Origin: Bacillota bacterium
GTDB taxonomy: Bacteria > Bacillota > Sulfobacillia > JAJZYS01 > JAJYTV01
Direction: 5' to 3'
Assembly: GCA_021793315.1 (NCBI GenBank)
Contig: JAJYSZ010000003.1
Location: 1-64,000, forward strand
Length of the DNA: 64,000 bases
This document shows positions 8,066-16,462 of the stretch, piece by piece; position 1 is the first letter of the stretch; each line of letters opens with the position of its first letter. The position numbers were made by a program, and so were the translations under genes. The notes below the pieces were generated by a model. It worked only from the letters and a program-made list of their open reading frames with translations. It was not told where the DNA came from and did no database searches.

Positions 8066-9811
8066 TTGGAGGCAACCGAGCGCAAGGCGTTGATGGCGGT
8101 GGCGCGGGGAGCGCGCGCGGCAGATCTCATCCTGCGCGGCGGGATGGTCTGCAATGTCTATTCGCGTGAGATCTACGCCGCGGACCTGGTGATCGCAGAC
8201 GGCCGCATCGCGTTCGTGGGCGACGCGGAGGGGTTCTCGGCGGCCGAGGACATTGACGTCGCAGGCGCGTACCTCGCACCCGGGCTGGTCGAGCCGCACG
8301 GACACCCCTGGATCCTCTACAACCCGCGCAGCTACGCACAGGCGCTGCTTGGGCGAGGCGTCACCGCGGCGGCCTGCGACGACCTGCCGCTGCGGGTAGC
8401 CTTCGGGCCGCGTCTGCAGCCGGCCCTGCAGGCTGTCAGCCATCTGCCTGTGCACTACTACTGGCTGATGCGCGTCGGCTTCTATGGGCCCGACGCCGAT
8501 CCGGAGGGACCGGGAGAACGCATCCTGCCGCAGGAGGAGATCGCGTCGAGCCTTGCGACGCCCGGCATGCTGGGCATCGCCGAACTCAACCGCTGGCGGA
8601 ACGTCCTGCCCGGGCCGGATGACGTGCTTGAGGCATTCAGTCTCGCCCGCAGCCGGGGACAGATCGTCCAAGGACACACGTCCGGAGCGCGCCCAAGGGA
8701 CCTGAACCTGCTCTCGTTGGCCGGCATTGATTCCTGCCACGAGGCGATCACCGTCGACGAGGCGCGCACGCGTTTGCGCCTCGGCCTCTACACGATGCTC
8801 CGTCACAGTTCGCTGCGCGCCGATCTGCCGGCCTTGCAGGGCCTGCTGCTGGAGAATATCGATCTCAGTCGCGTCATGCTGACGACCGACGGCAGTTCCC
8901 CGGCGCACATCGCGCGCGAAGGACACCTGGACGGCATGTTGCGCCAGCTCGTGGCGGCAGGCCTCGACCCGCTCCTTGCGCTACAGCTTGCAACCATCTA
9001 CCCAGCGACCTACCTCGGACTACAAGGCGAGATAGGCGGCCTGGCCCCCGGCCGGCTGGCGGACGTCGTCGTCTACCGGGACCTCGAGAGGTTCGCGCCC
9101 GAACTGGTGTTTGCCGCGGGACGCCTCGTCGCGCGGGCGGGCGAGCTGACGCTCGAACTGCCGCCGATCACGTGGCCCGAGGTGGCATCGACGCATCCCT
9201 ATCGACCCGGCCGCGTGCCAGCGGCCGATCTGGTGCTGCCCTATGCGGGGCCGACGCAGGCCATCTCCTTCTTCGACAGCGTCCTGACGCGCAGGGAGAC
9301 CCTCGATCTCCCTGAACGCAACGGCACCTACGATCTTTCCTCGCGCCCCGACCTTCTGCACGCCGCGCTGGTCGCACGCGACGGCCGCTTCATCAGCCGG
9401 GGCGTCGTGGCGGGACTGATGCGCGACCTCGAGGGGTTCGCGACGTCCTATCTCCTGAACGGACACCTGCTGGTGCTCGGCCGCAATCCAGAGAGCATGG
9501 CGGAGGCTCTGGGCGCGATTTGCGAGCGCGATGGGGGCTTCCTGCATTTCGCCGGCGGCCAGGTGGAGTGGTACCTGCCACTGCCGCTCTTCGGGATCAT
9601 GCGCGGCGGTTCGTTCCAGGATGCCGTGGACGGCTCGCAGGAGCTTGAGCGCTTCACCCGGGCCCATGGTTACCGCTTTGCCGACCCGGCCTACAGTTTG
9701 CATTTCCTGGTCGGCGACTTCCTGCCCGGGCCACGTCTCACCGCGCGCGGCGAAGTCGACGCGAAGACGGGCGATGTGATCCTGCCTGCCCTGCGCCGAG
9801 CCGAGGTTTGA
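8066..9811 (+). CDS. Adenine-deaminase-like amidohydrolase, divergent
   Basis: A 581-residue protein built like adenine deaminase (Ade): the N terminus VARGARAADLILRGG, a metal-dependent barrel, APGRLADVVV closing the barrel, and a C-terminal domain. Family features kept are HGH at PGLVEPHGHP, GHTSGARP, SCHEA and TTDG. Features changed are the ADPHE segment (here AACDDLPL) and the C-terminal HDSHN-type motif (here LNGHLLVLGRN). The substrate may therefore not be adenine. The TTG at 8066 is preferred because the region before VARG matches the family N terminus, and an in-frame stop lies just upstream. The nearby NCS1 permease at 26 kb could supply nucleobases, but it is not linked. Confidence 0.8.
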   Translation: MEATERKALMAVARGARAADLILRGGMVCNVYSREIYAADLVIADGRIAFVGDAEGFSAAEDIDVAGAYLAPGLVEPHGHPWILYNPRSYAQALLGRGVTAAACDDLPLRVAFGPRLQPALQAVSHLPVHYYWLMRVGFYGPDADPEGPGERILPQEEIASSLATPGMLGIAELNRWRNVLPGPDDVLEAFSLARSRGQIVQGHTSGARPRDLNLLSLAGIDSCHEAITVDEARTRLRLGLYTMLRHSSLRADLPALQGLLLENIDLSRVMLTTDGSSPAHIAREGHLDGMLRQLVAAGLDPLLALQLATIYPATYLGLQGEIGGLAPGRLADVVVYRDLERFAPELVFAAGRLVARAGELTLELPPITWPEVASTHPYRPGRVPAADLVLPYAGPTQAISFFDSVLTRRETLDLPERNGTYDLSSRPDLLHAALVARDGRFISRGVVAGLMRDLEGFATSYLLNGHLLVLGRNPESMAEALGAICERDGGFLHFAGGQVEWYLPLPLFGIMRGGSFQDAVDGSQELERFTRAHGYRFADPAYSLHFLVGDFLPGPRLTARGEVDAKTGDVILPALRRAEV

Positions 9812-9898
9812 CAAGGTCATAGGACCCTGTCAGGTCAGACCCGCCTTTGCTACGATCGAGGCGGAATCGGGCATTCCTCGCGTGAGGAGGCGTGAACC

Positions 9899-10309
9899 AT
9901 GCGCATCCTGCTTGCGACCGACGCCTCGGATGGCGCCCTCGCGGCAGCCCGCTTCGTTGCCGCGAACTTCGCCACGGATGTGGAGATTACGCTGATTACG
10001 GTGCTGCGTAACCCGACAGAGTACTTTCCGGACGCCGCCATCGCCTACAACGAGCCCGTCTGGCGCGATGAGTCGGCGAAGTATGCCCATGAGGTCTTCG
10101 CGACCACACGGCGGGCGCTGGGCGGCCGCGAAGTGGCCAACGAGATCTTTCGCGAAGGCGTGCCGCACGCCGTCCTGACCGAGATCGCCAAGAATTATGA
10201 CCTGGTGGTCGTGGGCAAGCGCCGCAAGCCCAGCCTTGCCAAGCTCGTGCTTGGCTCGGTGAGCCAGCAGCTCGCCCATTACCTGACGGTGCCGCTGCTT
10301 ATCGTCTGA
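9899..10309 (+). CDS. Universal stress protein (UspA family)
   Basis: A 136-residue single-domain Usp protein, a cytosolic nucleotide-binding stress factor. It starts with MRILLATDASDGALAAA and ends with the expected KRRKPSLAKLVLGSVSQQLAHYL segment. The ATP-binding GxxG...GS pattern is present in changed form (VVGKRR then LGSVS), so binding is likely but not certain. GAGGAGG precedes the ATG. A strong hairpin terminator follows 20 bases after the stop, so it is probably a single-gene unit. Confidence 0.9.
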   Translation: MRILLATDASDGALAAARFVAANFATDVEITLITVLRNPTEYFPDAAIAYNEPVWRDESAKYAHEVFATTRRALGGREVANEIFREGVPHAVLTEIAKNYDLVVVGKRRKPSLAKLVLGSVSQQLAHYLTVPLLIV

Positions 10310-10328
10310 ATGGTTGCACGGCTGCCTG

Positions 10329-10356
10329 ACCGGGCGGAATTCCGCCCGGTCTTCTT
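10329..10356. terminator. Bidirectional terminator between converging genes
   Basis: ACCGGGCGG and CCGCCCGGT pair around an AATT loop and are followed by CTTCTT on the plus strand. It serves the stress-protein gene, and the leftward MFS gene stops within it. Confidence 0.8.
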
Positions 10357-11626
10357 ACATCTCGACGCCCTTCGCGGCTTGCGCCGCCTGCGGCACCCTG
10401 GGCAGCCAGCCGAGCGCGAGCGGCCAGGCGAGGAATGCGAGCACGCCCGCGGCGAGAAGCATCGGCTGCAGCCCGAGCAGCTCCGTCCCCGCCGTCCCGA
10501 GCAGCGGCCCGACGAACCAGGCCAGCTGCTGGGGCAGCAGGCCCAGGTTCATGAGCGAGGCGCGCCGGTCTGGCGGGGCGATGCGCGCCAACGTCGTCAT
10601 CAGGGTGGCGCTGACGCCGCCCTGGCCGAAACCCTGCACGAGGCGCCAGACGGCGAGAGCCGAGAGACTCGCCATGGCACCTTGGCCCATCAGGCCGAGA
10701 CCGTTCACGAACAGGCTCGCGAGGAGGGCCCGCCGCACGCCCACGCGGTCGCCGAGCCAGCCGAGCAGTGGCGTGCCGACAGCCATCGCGACGCCACCCA
10801 GCGTCAGCAGGAGGCCGATGATGTAGGCGCTGGAGCCTTCAAGGACACGTGGTGCGGGCAGGGCCTGAAGCGCGTGGATCCAGAGGGGGAGGAACGGCTG
10901 GACGGCGCTGAGTCCCAGCGAGAACAGCAGGTAGATGAGAAAGAGGTTGCGCACCGGAGCGATCTGCAGCACGTCCCGCAGAGCCCCGAGGGCGAGGCTT
11001 CCCGTCGACGACTGGCTGCGCTCGCGCGGCGGCTCGTGCAGGAATAGCATCAGCAGGATCGCACTCAAAGCGGTCAGACCCGCGTCCACCAGGAAAAGGT
11101 TGCGCAGGCCCAGGTCCGAGGCGATGATTCCGCCAAGGAGAGGGCCTGCGGCGATCGCGACCGAAGGGCCGGAACTCACCACCGCGATGGCGAGACCGAC
11201 CCTCTGCGGCGGCGACACCTCGGATTGCAGGGCGAGCATCACCCCGGTGTTGCCGAGCACGAAGCCGGAGAGGAAGCGCGCCAGGGCGAGCGCGTAGGGC
11301 GATCCGGCCCGGCTCGCGATCACGAACATCAGCGCCTCGATCACGGCACTGCGCACGATGATCGGCTTGCGCCCGACTCTCTCGGCAAGCGGCCCCCAGA
11401 ACGGCAGCAGAGGCAGCCCGAGGATGAACCCGATCATGCCGAGAAAGCCCGTCCAGGCCGGAATCTGAGCCGGGGGAACGTGCAGCTGGCGCAGGTAGAG
11501 CGGCGTGAAGGCCTGAAAATGACCGAACGCGAGCGACTCCGCCAGACCTGTGAAGACGAACAGGGCCATCATGAGACGCCAGTCCGTAGGGCGTGGTGCG
11601 CGCTTGTCGATCGAAGTGCTGGTCAA
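10355..11626 (-). CDS. MFS efflux transporter
   Basis: A 423-residue major facilitator with about twelve helices, of the drug/sugar exporter type. The loop after helix 2 is GPLAERVGRKPIIVRSA, close to the DHA1 motif A, and helix 5 contains a proline-glycine segment. The start is TTG 11626, fixed by AGGAGG eight bases upstream; the extra 45 residues in the track (from 11761) run through the aconitase promoter region. It diverges from aconitase. The substrate cannot be assigned. Confidence 0.85.
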   Translation of the reverse strand: MTSTSIDKRAPRPTDWRLMMALFVFTGLAESLAFGHFQAFTPLYLRQLHVPPAQIPAWTGFLGMIGFILGLPLLPFWGPLAERVGRKPIIVRSAVIEALMFVIASRAGSPYALALARFLSGFVLGNTGVMLALQSEVSPPQRVGLAIAVVSSGPSVAIAAGPLLGGIIASDLGLRNLFLVDAGLTALSAILLMLFLHEPPRERSQSSTGSLALGALRDVLQIAPVRNLFLIYLLFSLGLSAVQPFLPLWIHALQALPAPRVLEGSSAYIIGLLLTLGGVAMAVGTPLLGWLGDRVGVRRALLASLFVNGLGLMGQGAMASLSALAVWRLVQGFGQGGVSATLMTTLARIAPPDRRASLMNLGLLPQQLAWFVGPLLGTAGTELLGLQPMLLAAGVLAFLAWPLALGWLPRVPQAAQAAKGVEM

Positions 11627-11747
11627 TTGGGTTGCCTCCTGGGGAACGCAAGGCCATTCGCGCACGGCCGGCGCGAATCCTGGCGACAGGCTGGTCCGGC
11701 GACCGTACGCAATCCTTGGGCGGCTATCGCGATTCCGCATGACATCG

Positions 11748-11778
11748 TTGCGATATCGCACATTGAAGAATGTACAAT
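11748..11778 (+). promoter_or_regulatory. Putative aconitase promoter with two small dyads
   Basis: A -10 TACAAT (11773..11778) lies 19 bases after TTGCGA (11748..11753). The spacer holds GCGATATCGC, a perfect palindrome, and ACATT-GAAG-AATGT, an inverted repeat ending at the -10 box. Both could be operators. The long spacer suggests weak or activated transcription. Confidence 0.5.
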
Positions 11779-11822
11779 AGTGCTTGGTGCGAAGTACGCA
11801 CGCCTTCTTTCAGGAGGGATCC

Positions 11823-14135
11823 ATGATGACGACGATCGAGTCGACCCCCGAGCTCGTTCGCGGCGTGTACCAGCGCACGGCGCAGAACCTCGCCGTGGTG
11901 CGACGCCGCCTGGGCGGCAAGCCGCTCAGCCTCGCAGAAAAAGTGCTTCTGGGGCACCTTGAGGATCCATCGCGCCAGGAGCTTGAACCTGGCAAGAGTT
12001 ATCTCGCCCTGCGCCCGGATCGCATCGCGATGCAGGACGCAACGGCGCAGATGGCGCTTCTGCAATTCGCCCACGCTGGCCGCGCGCAGGCTGCCGTGCC
12101 GACCACGGTGCACTGCGACCATCTCATCACCGCCAGGGTGGGCGCTGAGCCCGACACCGAGGCGGCCGTCATTTCGAACCGCGAGGTCTACGAGTTCCTG
12201 CGCTCCGCGGCGCAGCGCTACGGACTCGGCTTCTGGGAGCCGGGCTCCGGGATCATCCACCAGGTCGTTTTGGAGAACTACGCCTTCCCCGGCGGCCTCA
12301 TGATCGGCACCGACTCGCACACGCCCAATGCCGGGGGCCTTGGCATGCTCGCCAGCGGCGTGGGCGGCGCGGACGCCGTCGACGTGATGGCCGGCCTGCC
12401 TTGGGAAGTGCTGTACCCGCGTCGCGTGGGGGTGCGCCTGAAGGGCCGCATGAACGGCTGGACGGCGCCAAAGGACGTCATCCTGGCGGTGCTCGACAAG
12501 CTGACCGTCAAGGGCGGCACGAACAAGATCGTCGAGTACTTCGGCGAGGGCGCCGCCACGATCAGCTGCACCGGCAAGGCGACGATCACCAACATGGGCG
12601 CGGAACTCGGGGCGACCACCTCGGTTTTCCCGTTCGACGACCGCATGGCCGCCTATCTGCGCGCGACCGGCCGAGAGGAACTCGCGCAGCTCGCCGAGCA
12701 GAACAGGGATCTTCTGCAGGCCGATCCGGAGGTGCTCGACGAGCCGACGCGCTACTTCGACGAGCTCGTGGAGATCGATCTTTCGGCCCTGCAGCCGAAC
12801 GTCACCGGCCCGCACACGCCGGACCTGGTGCGCCCGACTGGCGCCCTCAAGCAGGAGGCCGAATCCGGCGCCTTCCCGCACCTGTTGTCGGCCGCGCTGA
12901 TCGGCAGCTGCACCAACTCATCCTACGAGGACCTGACCCGCGCCGCCGATGTGGCGCGCCAGGCGATCGCGCACGGCATGAAGATGCCGGTCCCGTTCCT
13001 CGTGACGCCAGGTTCTGAGCAGGTGCGTCGCACGGTGGAACGCGACGGTCTGCTGGACGTGTTCGCGGCGATCGGCGGCAAGGTTCTCGCCAACGCCTGC
13101 GGACCGTGCATTGGTCAGTGGCAGCGCGACGAGGTGGAGAACGCCGAAGGCAGCCAGGGCAAGGTCGCGGGCAGCGAGAAGCCCAAGAACTCCATCATCA
13201 CTTCGTACAACCGCAACTTCCCGGCGCGCAACGACGGCAACCCGAACACCTTCTCCTTCATCGCCAGCCCGGAGGTGGTCGTGGCCTACGGCCTCGCCGG
13301 CCGGTTGGACTTCAACCCCTTGGCGGACAGCCTCGAAGGGGCGAACGGCGAGAAGTTCCGCCTCGAGCCGCCCGCCGCGGCGCCAGACGTGCCGAAGGAA
13401 GGTTTCGTGCGTTCGCGCAAGGGCTTCGTCGAGCCTGCCGCAACGGCTGACGCGGTGTCCCTGGCCGTCGATCCGGCCTCGGACCGCCTGCAGCTGCTGG
13501 AGCCGTTTGCGCCGTGGGACGGCAAGGACTACCTCGACCTGCCGCTGCTGTTCAAGGCCAAGGGCAAGTGCACCACCGACCACATCTCGCCCGCCGGCCC
13601 GTGGCTGCGGTTCCGCGGCCACCTCGACCACATCAGCGACAACATGTTCCTCGGGGCGCTGAACGCGTTCACGGGGAAGAACGGGTCGGGCATCTCGCAG
13701 CTGACCGGCAAGGAGGAGCCGCTCAGCAGCATTGCCCGGGACTACAAGAAGCACGGCCTGAGGTGGGCCGTGGTAGCCGACGAGAATTACGGCGAAGGGT
13801 CGTCGCGCGAGCACGCGGCGATGTCGCCGCGCTACCTTGGTGCTGCCGCGGTGATCGCGCGCAGCTTCGCCCGCATCCACGAGTCCAACCTGAAGAAGCA
13901 GGGCATCCTGCCGTTCACTTTCGTACACGCCGAGGATTACGACCTGGTCCGCCAAGGCGACCGGGTAAGCGTCCTCGGGCTGCAGGATCTGGCGCCCGGC
14001 CGCTCGGCGAGAGCCGTCTTCACCCACGAGGACGGTAGCCGCGACGAAGTGGAGATTCGCCACAGCCTGAGCCAGGAGCAGATCGAGTGGTTCCACGCGG
14101 GCTCCGCCCTCAACCTGATCGCACAGTCCGCCTGA
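11823..14135 (+). CDS. acn: Aconitate hydratase, mitochondrial-type
   Basis: The 770-residue 4Fe-4S enzyme isomerises citrate to isocitrate in the TCA cycle. Cluster ligands are visible at IGSCTNSS (about residue 365) and ANACGPCIGQ (about residue 425). DSHTPNAGG, GVGGADAVDVMAG and GATTSVFPFDD are active-site segments, and the swivel domain carries GEGSSREHAA. The pattern resembles the shorter mitochondrial-type aconitase rather than the roughly 900-residue AcnA. AGGAGGG places the start at ATG 11823 (MMTTIES), not 11784. It is monocistronic, with a promoter at 11748 and a 16-bp hairpin after the stop. Confidence 0.95.
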   Translation: MMTTIESTPELVRGVYQRTAQNLAVVRRRLGGKPLSLAEKVLLGHLEDPSRQELEPGKSYLALRPDRIAMQDATAQMALLQFAHAGRAQAAVPTTVHCDHLITARVGAEPDTEAAVISNREVYEFLRSAAQRYGLGFWEPGSGIIHQVVLENYAFPGGLMIGTDSHTPNAGGLGMLASGVGGADAVDVMAGLPWEVLYPRRVGVRLKGRMNGWTAPKDVILAVLDKLTVKGGTNKIVEYFGEGAATISCTGKATITNMGAELGATTSVFPFDDRMAAYLRATGREELAQLAEQNRDLLQADPEVLDEPTRYFDELVEIDLSALQPNVTGPHTPDLVRPTGALKQEAESGAFPHLLSAALIGSCTNSSYEDLTRAADVARQAIAHGMKMPVPFLVTPGSEQVRRTVERDGLLDVFAAIGGKVLANACGPCIGQWQRDEVENAEGSQGKVAGSEKPKNSIITSYNRNFPARNDGNPNTFSFIASPEVVVAYGLAGRLDFNPLADSLEGANGEKFRLEPPAAAPDVPKEGFVRSRKGFVEPAATADAVSLAVDPASDRLQLLEPFAPWDGKDYLDLPLLFKAKGKCTTDHISPAGPWLRFRGHLDHISDNMFLGALNAFTGKNGSGISQLTGKEEPLSSIARDYKKHGLRWAVVADENYGEGSSREHAAMSPRYLGAAAVIARSFARIHESNLKKQGILPFTFVHAEDYDLVRQGDRVSVLGLQDLAPGRSARAVFTHEDGSRDEVEIRHSLSQEQIEWFHAGSALNLIAQSA

Positions 14136-14144
14136 ACCAGGATC

Positions 14145-14179
14145 AGCGAGTCCGCCGCGCATCGCGCGGCGGACTCGCT
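14145..14179 (+). terminator. Aconitase terminator hairpin
   Basis: A perfect 16-bp stem (AGCGAGTCCGCCGCGC and its complement) with a 3-base loop lies ten bases after the aconitase stop. The T run is weak. Confidence 0.7.
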
Positions 14180-14203
14180 GTGCTCCCGGCCGTCGCGTGC
14201 GTG

Positions 14204-14216
14204 CGGTATGATACCG
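14204..14216 (+). promoter_or_regulatory. Palindrome over the CPBP gene -10 region
   Basis: CGGTATGATACCG is a perfect dyad around one central base and contains TATGAT, a good -10 box, about 41 bases before the protease ATG. A regulator bound here would block the promoter. The regulator is unknown. Confidence 0.45.
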
Positions 14217-14256
14217 TCATGCACACTTCGACAGGTTTCGCGCAGGGCTGGTTGTC

Positions 14257-14991
14257 ATGACGGACGCCACCGCGCCTGAGGTCGCCTTGCGGCCAAGCGG
14301 CTGGCGCCTTTTCTTCATGCTGTTCTGCTCTTACTTTGGGGCGCAGGTTGTGGCGGCCCTTGCCCTGATGCTGCTGGCGGGCTTCCCGACGTCGCTCGCC
14401 GGCATCCGCGCCGTCGCTGGCATCGCCCAGTCCGGAACCCAACTTGCCATCACCTCCAGCCTGGGCGAGATCTCGATCTTCGCCATCGCCTGGCTCTTCA
14501 TGCATCGGCGAATGACCGTGCGCGCGGCCGGGCTCGACCGCCCGCGCATCCGCTATCTCGGGGACGGCGTGGTGCTGTTCCTGTTCGTTCTGCTCGCATC
14601 GATCGTGTTCGGACTCCTGCTGCACACTGGCGACGTGCGCAGTCAGCTCACCGTGGCACAGGATCTGCACGGCTGGTGGGAGGGGCCGCTGATCGCGATA
14701 TCGGCGGGCTTTGCGGAAGAAGTCACCTTCCGCGGTTACCTGCTGACGGGTCTTCGGCGCATGTGGCCAAACGCCACGTGGCTAGCTGTGCTGCTGTCCA
14801 GCGTGGGCTTCGCCTTGGCGCACGTCGCGTGGGGCCTGCAGCCTCTGCAGTTCGTGTTCTATGTCGCCCTCGGCGTGTTGCTTGCGATTGGCGTATTAAG
14901 AACACATAGCGTCTGGCCGGCGATCGTGGCACATGCCGGCTGGGACGCTCTGGCGTTTTTGCTCTTGGTGGCGAAGACGAAGGGAATCTAG
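14257..14991 (+). CDS. CPBP-family intramembrane metalloprotease
   Basis: A 244-residue membrane protein with about seven helices from the CAAX/Abi (CPBP) family of glutamate-type intramembrane proteases. The motifs are in order: EEVTFRGYL (EExxxR, about residue 155), FALAHVAWG (FxxxH, about 187) and HAGWDALAF (HxxxD, about 232). Members process lipidated or membrane proteins or confer bacteriocin self-immunity. ATG 14257 has only a modest ribosome binding site. Its stop overlaps the converging HxlR gene by four bases. No bacteriocin gene is near, so the target is unknown. Confidence 0.85.
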   Translation: MTDATAPEVALRPSGWRLFFMLFCSYFGAQVVAALALMLLAGFPTSLAGIRAVAGIAQSGTQLAITSSLGEISIFAIAWLFMHRRMTVRAAGLDRPRIRYLGDGVVLFLFVLLASIVFGLLLHTGDVRSQLTVAQDLHGWWEGPLIAISAGFAEEVTFRGYLLTGLRRMWPNATWLAVLLSSVGFALAHVAWGLQPLQFVFYVALGVLLAIGVLRTHSVWPAIVAHAGWDALAFLLLVAKTKGI

Positions 14992-15368
14992 GTCAGGCGG
15001 ACGGCACCTTCCGCCCCGGCGCCCTGACATACGGGGTGCGAGGGTTCCCGGCCAGGGCGAAGGTGTGCCGTCGCCCAGCGGTCGATGGCCGAAATCACGT
15101 CCTGCAGTTCGTGCCCAGCCGGTGTCAGGTGGTAGAGGGTGCGCGGCGGCATGACGGACTGGACTTCCTTGTGCACGACGCCGATGTCGCAGAGCCGGTC
15201 GAGGCGCTGGGCCAAGGTGGCTGGATTGCAACCTCCGACGGAACGCGACAGGTCATTGAAGCCACGCGGTCCCTCGAGCAGGCTGCGCACGATGTGCAAG
15301 ACCCACTTCTCCTGAAGGACCTGAATGGCTTCGTGTACAGGACAAAATTCGTGTTCCACCGAGATCAT
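14988..15368 (-). CDS. HxlR-family transcriptional regulator
   Basis: A 126-residue winged-helix regulator. The HxlR signature is clear: FCPVHEAIQVLQEKWVLHIV near residue 8, with the redox- or electrophile-sensing Cys position, then LAQRLDRLCDIGVV and a PPRTLYHLTPAGHEL wing. The track merges it with an upstream frame (to 15962); the start is placed at ATG 15368. The predicted -10 box (TATAGT) ends only ten bases before this ATG, so the transcript may be almost leaderless. It diverges from yceI, and a shared palindrome between the genes is the likely operator (15379..15415). Confidence 0.87.
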   Translation of the reverse strand: MISVEHEFCPVHEAIQVLQEKWVLHIVRSLLEGPRGFNDLSRSVGGCNPATLAQRLDRLCDIGVVHKEVQSVMPPRTLYHLTPAGHELQDVISAIDRWATAHLRPGREPSHPVCQGAGAEGAVRLT

Positions 15369-15378
15369 CTCCAGTTCC

Positions 15379-15415
15379 ACTATACTTGACAATTCGAAGC
15401 GCTTCAAGATACGAT
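15379..15415. promoter_or_regulatory. Overlapping divergent promoters with shared operator (hxlR/yceI)
   Basis: Plus strand: TTGACA (15386..15391), 18-bp spacer, TACGAT (15410..15415), driving yceI. Minus strand: TTGAAG (15407..15402), 17-bp spacer, TATAGT (15384..15379), driving hxlR. The palindrome GAAGCGCTTC in TTCGAAGCGCTTCAA lies in the yceI spacer and covers the hxlR -35. One HxlR dimer bound there could control both genes. Confidence 0.75.
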
Positions 15416-15452
15416 GTGCGCGAGGAAGGATCCAGCAAGAGGAGGAGCCAAC

Positions 15453-15974
15453 ATGGAGTGGCAGCTTGACGCGTCCCATACCAGTGCAAGTTTTTCGGTG
15501 CGTCACATGATGATCGCAACGGTGCGCGGGCACTTCGACCAGGCGAGCGGGTCCGCGGACGTCGAGGACGGCAAGATCCGGTCCGCCAAGGTGGACATCG
15601 CGACGGGATCGGTTGCCACCAGGGACGCCGGGCGCGACCAGCACCTCAAGTCTGCGGATTTCTTCGACATCGAGAACCACCCGCACCTGCATTTTGAGAC
15701 CAGCAATGTGGAGCATGTCGACGGCGATAAGTACCGCATTGAGGGTAATCTTACGATCCGCGGCGTCACGCGCCCGATCACCCTGGAGGCTGAGATCACG
15801 CCGGTAGTCAAGGACCCCTGGGGCAACGACCGCCTCGGCGTCTCCGCGACCGGCCAGCTGAACCGCAAGGAGTTCAACCTCAACTGGAACGTGGCCCTCG
15901 AGGCCGGCGGCGTTCTCGTGGGTGAGCAGGTAAAGATCGAAGTGGACGCCGAGTTCACGCACGCACCCAACTGA
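15453..15974 (+). CDS. YceI-family lipocalin-like protein
   Basis: A 173-residue YceI-family protein whose beta-barrel binds polyisoprenoid or amide lipids. It starts MEWQLDASHTSASFSVRHMM and shows the ADFFDIENHPHLHFETSNV and GNLTIRGVTRPITLEAEI strands typical of the family. There is no signal peptide, so it is probably cytoplasmic like many Gram-positive members. GAGGAGGAG fixes the ATG at 15453. The promoter is consensus-like and overlaps the hxlR operator, so induction by the signal HxlR senses is expected. A tight terminator follows at 15992. Confidence 0.92.
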   Translation: MEWQLDASHTSASFSVRHMMIATVRGHFDQASGSADVEDGKIRSAKVDIATGSVATRDAGRDQHLKSADFFDIENHPHLHFETSNVEHVDGDKYRIEGNLTIRGVTRPITLEAEITPVVKDPWGNDRLGVSATGQLNRKEFNLNWNVALEAGGVLVGEQVKIEVDAEFTHAPN

Positions 15975-15991
15975 AACTAAGCGGAGAAGGT

Positions 15992-16015
15992 GCCCTGGAC
16001 TAGTCCAGGGCCTTT
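15992..16015 (+). terminator. Terminator after yceI
   Basis: GCCCTGGAC-TA-GTCCAGGGC followed by CTTTCC, 18 bases after the stop. Confidence 0.75.
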
Positions 16016-16462
16016 CCCTGTGCGCCCGGCATGGGTAAATGACCCGCGTGGGGTGTGGGGCGCAGGGAAGGAGATGCGCACCAAGCTGCGGGCACCCCGC
16101 GCCCTTGGCCCTACTGAACGGCTGGCGAGGGAGTTTGCGTCTTGCGCCGAAGAGCCCTCGGGCAGGAGGACGCGGGCGCCATGTCCTCCTGCCCGATTGG
16201 GCAAACGGCCAGAGGCGGTGTCCTGCGCTTTTTCATGCGCCACCGTTAATGCCTTGGGCCCATGCGCCGGCAGCACCTTTGCTCTTGCCGGGACCGATGC
16301 GGATGACGCTGCCGTTCGCGAGCGAAAGTAGAAGATGCGCGCGTACGAAAGGTTGCCGCCTCGTGTGACTCCCAGACGCCATCCCGAGAGCCGCCCGCCA
16401 GCGGGGTCCTTGGGACGGACGTGGCGAGCGTGCGCTGCGGCGGGGGGGGCGATGATGGGATC
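16016..16462. other. Gene-poor spacer with an orphan hairpin
   Basis: No supported gene was found. A 13-bp perfect stem with a 13-base loop (TCGGGCAGGAGGA and complement, 16158..16196) lies far from either neighbour and has no T run. The ORFs across it have no matching ribosome binding site. It may be a small RNA element or remnant DNA. Confidence 0.4.

Noticed and set aside
16074-16331. Plus-strand ORF starting MRTKLRAPRALGP
   Set aside because: The AAGGAG runs directly into the ATG with no spacing, and the peptide looks like non-coding GC-rich sequence.
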